From contig JAAZNS010000216.1 in assembly GCA_012798185.1 (NCBI GenBank), positions 1 to 12,869 on the forward strand: DNA of 12,869 nucleotides, read 5' to 3'. How positions within the stretch are numbered: the stretch's first letter is position 1; each line of letters starts with the position of its first letter. The notes under the pieces are model-generated. The model was not told the DNA's origin. It did no database searches and saw only the letters and a program-made list of their open reading frames with translations. Shown piece by piece: positions 7,734 to 12,869 of this stretch. The stretch is from Chloroflexota bacterium (GTDB lineage: Bacteria > Chloroflexota > Anaerolineae > Anaerolineales > UBA4823). A program made the translations under genes and the position numbers.

Positions 7734-8883
7734 ACGGGCACATATTCACATTGCAGCAGTATCAAATGCCGGTCTCAGTGGGAAAAATAACGAAGATCGA
7801 TATGCTGTCTCTGCTTTCAAATTAGAAACAACCCCTTCAATTCCCTCTGTTTTCGCAATTGTGGCAGATGGCATCGGCGGTCACAGCGCCGGTGAAGTTG
7901 CCTCGGAAATGGCAGTCGAATCGATATGCCGCTATATTGCAGCGAGTAATGGCTCCCAGCCTGTATCAGCGTTAAATAGTGCGATTGTACAGGCTGGACA
8001 GGAAATAAATATCGCCGCAGAATCTAATCGTGAACATCACGGCATGGGGTCAACTTGCGCCTGCGCCTGGATCATTGGCGACCGATTTTACATGGCTACC
8101 GTTGGAGATTCACGAGTTTACCTGCTACGAGGCTCAACCATCCGCCAATTGAGTAAAGACCACACCTGGGTGCAAGAAGCCTTGGATAAGGGTGCCATTT
8201 CCGCCCATGAGGCGCATAATCACCCCAACGCCCATGTTATCCGCCGCTATCTTGGCTCGCGCCAGGCAGTCGTCCCCGATTTCCGCATCCGTTTGTCTGA
8301 CGAAGAAAGCGATACCCAAGCCATCGAAAACCAGGGGATGACTCTATTCCCAGGTGATCATATCTTATTATGCAGCGATGGATTGACCGACCTGGTGGGG
8401 GATGAAGAGATTCTTTCATATGTGTCCAACAAAAAAGGGAAACATGCTCTCAATGACCTGGTCAACCTGGCAAACCAGCGCGGCGGTCATGATAATATTA
8501 CCATCATCACGTTGAGCATCCCTCAGGTAACCAAACAGAGCACTCCCCAACCCTCACCGATTAAAAAAACCCGCCGGAGTGCACCTTGCCTTTTAGCAGG
8601 CATTCTGCTGTTTATTGCCTTGCTTATTATTGGGGGATACTTTTGGTACTTCAATAGTCAAACCCTGAAGGTAAATCCCACCCCTTCTCTTTCCTTCGAT
8701 AGGCTCAGCACGCTTCCATCCGTCATAATCCCTCAAGCTACCCAGCCTCTCCCCGCAGTTTTACCTGTCACGCCGCTGCCCACCTCACCTGCATCAGTGG
8801 ATCCAGATGCCACACTGCAGCAGATTTCTCCGCCCCTGCAATTCACCCTGACTCCCTGGCCGACCAACACACAGGCGCCATGA
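7720..8883 (+). CDS. PP2C-family Ser/Thr phosphatase with C-terminal TM helix and outer tail
   Basis: The product has 387 residues from the ATG at 7720. A TTG at 7714 is in frame but lies only 3 nt after GAGG (7707-7710), whereas the ATG has 9 nt spacing. The catalytic domain (about 10-268) carries the full bacterial PP2C set: NNED (23-26), ADGIGG (49-54) with the metal-binding D50-G51, HGMGST, GDSRVYLL (129-136), LSKDH, HVIRRYLG, CSDGLTD (218-224) with D220, and GGHDNIT (255-261) with D258. It should therefore be an active Mn/Mg-dependent Ser/Thr phosphatase. A basic stretch KKTRR precedes a TM helix (about 290-311), placing the catalytic part in the cytoplasm. A Pro/Thr/Ser-rich tail of about 75 residues lies outside. 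It overlaps the FHA gene by 14 nt, so the pair is probably coupled. A cognate kinase is not in the window. Confidence 0.94.
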   Translation: MIPSERAHIHIAAVSNAGLSGKNNEDRYAVSAFKLETTPSIPSVFAIVADGIGGHSAGEVASEMAVESICRYIAASNGSQPVSALNSAIVQAGQEINIAAESNREHHGMGSTCACAWIIGDRFYMATVGDSRVYLLRGSTIRQLSKDHTWVQEALDKGAISAHEAHNHPNAHVIRRYLGSRQAVVPDFRIRLSDEESDTQAIENQGMTLFPGDHILLCSDGLTDLVGDEEILSYVSNKKGKHALNDLVNLANQRGGHDNITIITLSIPQVTKQSTPQPSPIKKTRRSAPCLLAGILLFIALLIIGGYFWYFNSQTLKVNPTPSLSFDRLSTLPSVIIPQATQPLPAVLPVTPLPTSPASVDPDATLQQISPPLQFTLTPWPTNTQAP

Positions 8884-8907
8884 CCAAATTTTTCCCTGGC
8901 AGGATAT

Positions 8908-8936
8908 AAAAAAATCACCCGGCTTGCACCAGGTGA
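8908..8936 (-). terminator. Intrinsic terminator of the 786-aa gene, between convergent genes
   Basis: The stem 8915-8922 with 8929-8936 has seven pairs and one C-A mismatch, and the loop is 8923-8928. On the minus strand the hairpin is followed directly by seven T residues (plus-strand A 8908-8914), the canonical form for a minus-strand transcript. On the plus strand only a mixed AT stretch follows, so termination of the PP2C operon here would be weaker. Confidence 0.65.
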
Positions 8937-8948
8937 ATAATTTATTAA

Positions 8949-8968
8949 TAGAGATTTTCAACACTCTA
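8949..8968 (+). terminator. Weak hairpin after the PP2C gene
   Basis: TAGAG (8949-8953) pairs with CTCTA (8964-8968) around a 10-nt loop, followed by an AT-rich stretch. With only five pairs and no clean T-run, it is a marginal candidate for a plus-strand terminator, placed just before the stop of the convergent gene. Confidence 0.2.
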
Positions 8969-8978
8969 CTATTATTAA

Positions 8979-11339
8979 TTATGGCATAGCAGCATAATAC
9001 ACCTGATTGCTCAAAGCCAGGAAAACCACTCTGCCATCTGTGCTGATTGCAAACGCTGAAGCGGGCAATGCACCACCTGTTTCATTTATCAAATCGCTGG
9101 AAGGACGGAACTGGCGGTGAAAAGTCAAAGAACGCAAGCTAAAGTGATAAATCGCCTGCCTGCCCGGCTCCATGAAATAAAGAGATGGATCGGGGGGATC
9201 AGAAGCATATATTTGAGTAACGGGTGTTTCCGGAATTAATATACGGTTTTCTCGCCCTGGCCGGGAATCCACAAAGGGAACTGGGCTTTCACAATGCGTG
9301 GGTGAAACGCTCAAATTACTATAGGTACACAAGGTTAAATGCCCATCGGAATGGAGCAAATATAAGTCATCTTGATTTACCGCTAGATCGATAACATCTT
9401 TCATCTGTGGGACGCTTTCCCCAAAGAATAACTCCGGCTCATTTTCGAAATTACTTTTCCAATAAATCCAAACGGCATTCTTGTCTGGATCCAAGAGATA
9501 AAAATTACCCTGATCCAGAGTAAAGCCCCTCAACACACCTAGACCGGTGGGAGGAGGCTGTAATTTGAGTTTTTCTGGCGAATTTCCTGCGCTGCATTGC
9601 AATAAATTTCCTTTGGCATCCATCCCCAGCAAGATGGTAGTACCCTGGCTGCCGCGGGTGAACAATGCAAAATCGATCAGCGATCCAGTGCCCTCAGCGC
9701 CGGGATACTGCGGACCGCACTTGAAATCATCATCATGCTCATATCCGCTGGCAGTCGAGAAGACGCGCAAGATACTGCCAGATTTCGCATCGAGTACGAA
9801 CAGCTCCGTGTTCGAAGCAGCCATGCGTGAAATTTGAACAGTTGAAGGAAAACCGCCCGAGATGGCATTTTGAAAATCAAGCCGAATTATCCCATCGGCT
9901 TCATCCAGTGCGGTGAGTGCCTGATTGCGCAAGTTTTCTGCTTCTGCACTGGCGCCGTATTTCCCTGCTTTGTCTAAATTCGAAAGCACCTGCTCCCACT
10001 GCTCACGCCCAGCCAGCACATTGATCTGTGCGCCTGCCTGGCTCGCAAGCTGCTCAGCTTCCTTTAAGTACAATTGATACTGGCTCTGCCTGCCGCTGCG
10101 AAAATAAATCAGCGTTGCAATTGCCACCACAATCAACGGTACCACCACGGCAATGACCGCCAAAACTGCCGGCGACACGCTGGGAAGCAGCTCTTCCGGC
10201 ACCATCTGCCTGAAAGAGCTTCGCACAGCCGATGAAAAACGGTGAATGCTTTGATCGATTTTTAATAACAGGCTGGCGCCAACCTTTTCAATGGGAGGCT
10301 TTGCCGGCTGCGGTTTCTGACCTTCACGAGCTTCTGCGCATTCACCCGAGAAAGGCGCAGATGCCGGCAATTCCGTTTGTGAACTGTCGAACACCCCGCC
10401 GCTTTCCCCTGCAGTCCTGCCGGGTTGATATTGCGATATTTCCGGCACGCCAGGTTCACCTTCCAGGATAACACTTTCTTCGCTCGGTTCAGATTCTGCA
10501 TGGATCACCTCTGCCGTGGGAAGCCCATAGCCTGAAGAATATGCCGGCTGAGGCATTTCTCCGGGAATCGCTGCCGGTTTTTCCGCGAAGTCTGCCGGCG
10601 CTTCTGCACCAGTTTCCAGCGGGCGGGCAGGCGAACCACCCGGCTTCGGTTTGAGCAGGAATGTTTTTCCGGAACCTGAACGCACCTGCATTAGAGCCGC
10701 GTTGAAATCTGCCCCGGCAAAACCTGCTAACCTCCGCCGCAAGCTTTCTGGTCCTTGCCCATATAAACTTTCCAGCAAGGTGTTAGTCCAGTGCAAAGGC
10801 GGCTGATAGACCAGCAACAACGTATCGCTGGTGGTTAAAGGCGAGTGGTAATAGCGGATGGTTACAGCCTTGCTAACACCTAAAACCCGGTTAATATCCG
10901 GCGGTTCATGGAAATGTTTTACGCCAGTAGAAGACAGGATATAGGCATGGGCGGGTCCGCTTATTCCGATGTACAGGCTGTCATCACGCACCACCGCCTG
11001 ACACAATACACCCGTCGCCTGGCTGTCACTGCCACTGCTGCGCACATTCCGCTCCAGAAGCAAGGCATTAAGCGATTCCGCCACGCTGCGCATGGCTGAG
11101 GTTACCGAACCGGGCGTTTTATAATAAATCAAACCCAATTTCCCTAATACCTGCTCTTGCGATGATGGCGAGAGCTGAGCCGAACCCGTAGCGGTGAAAT
11201 ATAAGATCAGCCTGTCCGATTGCCGCCCGCGCGCTGGACGGCGTGAGGGTGTGGCGATATGCAGCCCCGGCATGGACATCTGTTCCTGCCCACCCAGGAA
11301 CGCCAATGGAAGAAGGTTAATATCAAGAGTAGAAGTCAT
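8979..11339 (-). CDS. Membrane protein: degenerate PP2C-like domain, Pro-rich linker, TM, probable beta-propeller
   Basis: The product has 786 residues. Residues about 40-215 follow the order of a PP2C fold: a strand LILYFTATG (44-52), a helix with RSVAESLNALLLERN (84-98), a strand LYIGISGPAHAYIL (122-135) where active enzymes have GDSRAYLL, and LLLVYQPPLHW (174-184) where they have LLLxSDGL. The metal-binding aspartates are missing from every motif, so it is probably a pseudophosphatase. Residues 230-350 are a Pro/Ala/Glu-rich linker. A TM helix spans about 388-412, followed by a helical region (420-482) that may be coiled coil or TPR-like. Residues 498-786 contain repeated short strands with D-x-x-S/G turns (FVLDAKSGSILRVF, FYLLDPDKNAVWIYW, LYLLHSDGHLTLCTY), like an NHL/YVTN-type propeller. 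The helix topology is not decided by flanking charge, but by analogy the propeller would be outside. The ATG at 11339 has no strong ribosome binding site. It converges on the FHA-PP2C pair. Confidence 0.75.
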   Translation of the reverse strand: MTSTLDINLLPLAFLGGQEQMSMPGLHIATPSRRPARGRQSDRLILYFTATGSAQLSPSSQEQVLGKLGLIYYKTPGSVTSAMRSVAESLNALLLERNVRSSGSDSQATGVLCQAVVRDDSLYIGISGPAHAYILSSTGVKHFHEPPDINRVLGVSKAVTIRYYHSPLTTSDTLLLVYQPPLHWTNTLLESLYGQGPESLRRRLAGFAGADFNAALMQVRSGSGKTFLLKPKPGGSPARPLETGAEAPADFAEKPAAIPGEMPQPAYSSGYGLPTAEVIHAESEPSEESVILEGEPGVPEISQYQPGRTAGESGGVFDSSQTELPASAPFSGECAEAREGQKPQPAKPPIEKVGASLLLKIDQSIHRFSSAVRSSFRQMVPEELLPSVSPAVLAVIAVVVPLIVVAIATLIYFRSGRQSQYQLYLKEAEQLASQAGAQINVLAGREQWEQVLSNLDKAGKYGASAEAENLRNQALTALDEADGIIRLDFQNAISGGFPSTVQISRMAASNTELFVLDAKSGSILRVFSTASGYEHDDDFKCGPQYPGAEGTGSLIDFALFTRGSQGTTILLGMDAKGNLLQCSAGNSPEKLKLQPPPTGLGVLRGFTLDQGNFYLLDPDKNAVWIYWKSNFENEPELFFGESVPQMKDVIDLAVNQDDLYLLHSDGHLTLCTYSNLSVSPTHCESPVPFVDSRPGRENRILIPETPVTQIYASDPPDPSLYFMEPGRQAIYHFSLRSLTFHRQFRPSSDLINETGGALPASAFAISTDGRVVFLALSNQVYYAAMP

Positions 11340-11375
11340 AGCATCAGATGAAATCCCATGAATGATATGGTTAGT

Positions 11376-11391
11376 TGATCATCGTTAATCA
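11376..11391. promoter_or_regulatory. Imperfect palindrome, possible operator
   Basis: A 16-bp imperfect inverted repeat (TGATCA, 4 bp, TAATCA; one mismatch per arm) lies between the divergent 786-aa and acyltransferase genes, downstream of the minus-strand -10. No regulator is known from the window and the site could be chance in AT-rich DNA. Confidence 0.2.
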
Positions 11392-11428
11392 TAACTTCAT
11401 TTCAAAGTCCAAATGTCTAGATACAAAC

Positions 11429-11458
11429 ATTATACTGGTAAAATCAAGATTACTTGAA
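11429..11458 (-). promoter_or_regulatory. Candidate promoter of the 786-aa gene
   Basis: A perfect TATAAT on the minus strand (11434-11429) has a weak -35, TTCAAG (11458-11453), 18 bp upstream. The start would be near 11422, giving a leader of about 83 nt. Confidence 0.4.
11436..11444 (+). promoter_or_regulatory. Candidate extended -10 promoter of the acyltransferase gene
   Basis: TGG-TAAAAT is an extended -10 almost identical to the one before the FHA gene. No good -35 precedes it, which extended -10 promoters tolerate. The start would be near 11451, giving a leader of about 58 nt. It lies back to back with the minus-strand TATAAT. Confidence 0.4.
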
Positions 11459-11508
11459 TATGGATAGCGAACAAAAATCGACCTTCGATCAATTTCTCTG
11501 GAGATTTC

Positions 11509-12546
11509 ATGCACCTATCAGTCCTTCGTGAAACACAGCAATTGCAAAATCTGGCAGATGAATGGAATGCCTTGCTATTAGAGAGTGCAAGTCACGTGCC
11601 GTTTTTAAGGCACGAGTATCTTTTAACCTGGTGGAATTTTTTAGGCGGTGGGGAATGGCAGGATGGCGAGCTGTATACAATCATCGGCAGGGATAGCGGC
11701 GGGCGGTTATCGGGAATTGCACCCTTCTTTCTCACCCAAACCAGGCAGGGTAAATCGACGCTGATGCTGCTGGGCAGCTATGAAATTTCCGATTACCTGG
11801 ACGTGATTGCCCGCCAAGCCGATTTGCCGGTTTTCATCGAGAGTGTCTGCGACCATCTGGCAAGCTCGACAGCCCCAGCCTGGGATACCATCGATTTATA
11901 TAATGTGCTCGAAACATCGCCTACCCTGCCCATCCTGGAAAAAGCAGCCACCCGTAAAGGATGGAAACTCACTTCCTTCTCGGGAGAAGAAATGCACCAC
12001 TGCCCGGTAATCACCTTACCCGGCGATTGGGAAGCCTACCTGGCAGGCATCGATAAAAAGCAGCGCCACGAAATCCGCCGCAAATTGCGCCGGGCGGAAG
12101 AATCCGAAGTGCCTGTGCGCTGGTATATCGTTCAAGAATCCGACAATTTAGAAACCGAGATCGAAGCGCTGTTTCGCCTGATGGCGCAAAATGCGGAAAA
12201 ACAGGCTTTCCTTACCGAAGCCATGCAGCAACAGCTGCGCGCCATCATCCAGGCGGCATACGATCACGGCTGGCTGCAATTAGCCTTCCTGGAAGTGAAC
12301 GGCGAGAAAGCCGCTGTTTATCTTAATTTCGATTACCACAACGGCATTTGGGTCTATAACTCAGGCCTGGATAATAATTACGGCGTTTATTCGCCCGGCT
12401 GGGTGCTGCTGGCTTACCTCCTGCGCTGGGCAAACGAGCATGGCAGACAATTTTTCGATTTCATGCGCGGCAACGAAGATTATAAATACCGCTTCGGCGG
12501 TAAAAACCGCTTCATCAAGCGCATCTTGATCGAACGTAATGGATAA
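11509..12546 (+). CDS. FemAB/CelD-like GNAT acyltransferase (PF13480 type)
   Basis: The product has 345 residues, the usual length for the GNAT 'Acetyltransf_6' proteins related to CelD and BioF2. The N-terminal half has ADEWNALL (16-23), PFLRHEYLLTWW (31-42) and a core strand GIAPFFL (69-75). The C-terminal GNAT core has HEIRRKLRRAEE (187-198), the family's basic helix. It continues with strands WLQLAFLEVNGEKAAVYLNF (255-274), YNSGLD (283-288), a helix after SPGWVLL (295-301), and FDFMRGNEDYKYRFG (316-330). The G-x-E-x-Y-K motif is the best signature. Members transfer acyl or aminoacyl groups, often in envelope polysaccharide or peptidoglycan-related settings. The substrate here is unknown. 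The ATG at 11509 has GGAGA at 11500-11504, 4 nt upstream. The gene seems to stand alone, so a role modifying the glycan of the left operon is only a guess. Confidence 0.9.
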   Translation: MHLSVLRETQQLQNLADEWNALLLESASHVPFLRHEYLLTWWNFLGGGEWQDGELYTIIGRDSGGRLSGIAPFFLTQTRQGKSTLMLLGSYEISDYLDVIARQADLPVFIESVCDHLASSTAPAWDTIDLYNVLETSPTLPILEKAATRKGWKLTSFSGEEMHHCPVITLPGDWEAYLAGIDKKQRHEIRRKLRRAEESEVPVRWYIVQESDNLETEIEALFRLMAQNAEKQAFLTEAMQQQLRAIIQAAYDHGWLQLAFLEVNGEKAAVYLNFDYHNGIWVYNSGLDNNYGVYSPGWVLLAYLLRWANEHGRQFFDFMRGNEDYKYRFGGKNRFIKRILIERNG

Positions 12547-12751
12547 AGCCAGTGAGAAAAGTGATTGGTGAGGGGTTATCAGAAATACGGAAGGCTGCTC
12601 GGGCAGCCAGAAATTGGCGTTTCACATTCCCCAATGCCATAGATTAACTCCAAAGATTGTATATACTGAGAGAAGAGGAATGATGACCAAAGCTCACCCT
12701 ACGACTTGGTTACTGACGGCAGGGCAGAGCGAGTTTCCCTTGGAGACAGAG
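12547..12751. other. Intergenic stretch after the acyltransferase gene
   Basis: About 200 bases without a convincing gene. They hold a small GC hairpin (12593-12608), a TATACT-like -10 hexamer at 12662-12667 with no good -35, and the start of a doubtful 29-codon ORF. I see no tRNA, repeat array or mobile-element end. Confidence 0.5.
12593..12608 (+). terminator. Small GC hairpin, weak terminator candidate
   Basis: GGCTGC (12593-12598) and GCAGCC (12603-12608) form six perfect pairs around the tetraloop TCGG. It lies 47 nt after the acyltransferase stop. No T-run follows on either strand, so intrinsic termination is uncertain. It may simply stabilise the 3' end. Confidence 0.3.
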
Positions 12752-12769
12752 TTAGCTGCTTCTTACTAA
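12680..12769 (+). CDS. Doubtful 29-codon ORF
   Basis: ATG at 12680 (or 12683) to TAA at 12767-12769. It is preceded by the purine-rich stretch AGAAGAGGA directly before the ATG, too close to work well for 12680 but passable for 12683. The peptide (WLLTAGQSEFPLETELAASY at its end) has no TM segment or motif I recognise. It overlaps the end of the minus-strand ORF at the edge by 18 nt, so at most one may be real. It could also be a remnant of a longer gene. Confidence 0.18.
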   Translation: MMTKAHPTTWLLTAGQSEFPLETELAASY

Positions 12770-12869
12770 ATTTAAATAATTGTCTGCAACAATTCCTGCA
12801 ATTCTTTTTATTACATCTTCCTCAGACCATGGAGCTTTTACCAAATGGAGGACTCCTTCTGATGATAAA
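12752..12869 (-). CDS. C-terminal end of an unidentified gene entering from the right edge
   Basis: The minus-strand frame is open from the window edge for 38 codons to TAA at 12752-12754. The peptide (LHLVKAPWSEEDVIKRIAGI, then VADNYLNLVRSS) has the composition of a soluble protein tail with an amphipathic helix, and its local DNA is AT-richer than the neighbouring genes. I cannot assign a family from 38 residues. The other two minus frames are closed within about 16 codons, which mildly supports this one. It would converge on the acyltransferase gene. Confidence 0.45.
   Translation of the reverse strand, partial: LSSEGVLHLVKAPWSEEDVIKRIAGIVADNYLNLVRSS

Noticed and set aside
9547..10501. 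Several 60-96-codon frames on either strand within the 786-aa gene
   Set aside because: They are overlapping shadows in a longer intact gene. Moderate GC content makes such frames common.
10140..10640. Repeated GCCGGCA/TGCCGGC words, resembling an uptake sequence or repeat family
   Set aside because: On the coding strand they are mostly CCG-GCA (Pro-Ala) codon pairs in the Pro/Ala-rich linker of the 786-aa protein. Amino-acid composition plus codon preference explains them.
11340..11358. Tiny upstream frame (ATG GGA TTT CAT CTG ATG CTA TGA) overlapping the start of the 786-aa gene
   Set aside because: It has seven codons and no ribosome binding site. A leader peptide is possible but nothing supports it beyond the overlap.

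Overview
The window reads as ordinary bacterial chromosome, most likely from the Chloroflexota, class Anaerolineae or a relative. That is an inference from gene types: very hydrophobic GT-C-like proteins, an FHA/PP2C signalling cluster with extracytoplasmic domains, and moderate GC. There is no marker gene to settle it. I see no rRNA, tRNA, CRISPR array, transposase or phage gene.

Left half (1-5654, all minus strand): a five-gene envelope-glycan operon read right to left. A good sigma70-type promoter (TTGACC, 16 bp, TATAAT) lies at 5627-5654. In order of transcription it drives gmd (GDP-mannose 4,6-dehydratase), a polyprenyl-phosphate GT2 glycosyltransferase with two C-terminal membrane helices (GTG start), a UPF0104/LPG-synthase-type membrane protein, a 672-aa multi-pass GT-C-like protein with a soluble C-terminal domain, and the first 193 codons of another multi-pass protein that runs off the left edge. 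Gaps are short (24-36 nt) and one pair overlaps by 20 nt. The likely scheme is that a deoxyhexose nucleotide is made in the cytoplasm, a sugar is loaded onto polyprenyl phosphate, and membrane proteins move it across and transfer it outside.

Middle (5761-11339): a Ser/Thr-phosphosignalling cluster. A plus-strand pair encodes a signal peptide-VWA-like-TM-FHA protein and, overlapping it by 14 nt, a catalytically complete PP2C phosphatase with a C-terminal membrane helix and a Pro/Thr-rich outer tail. Converging on them from the minus strand is a 786-aa protein with a PP2C-like domain lacking the metal-binding residues, a Pro-rich linker, a TM helix, a short helical region and a probable beta-propeller. 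All three appear to span the membrane, with a phospho-Thr reader, an eraser and a pseudo-eraser on the cytoplasmic side and other domains outside. No kinase is present in the window. This is the most interesting part of the window.

Right end (11429-12869): divergent promoters in a 169-bp gap separate the pseudophosphatase gene from a plus-strand FemAB/CelD-like GNAT acyltransferase. The last 320 bases are mostly non-coding, with a small hairpin, a doubtful 29-codon ORF and, at the edge, what looks like the C-terminal 38 codons of a minus-strand gene.
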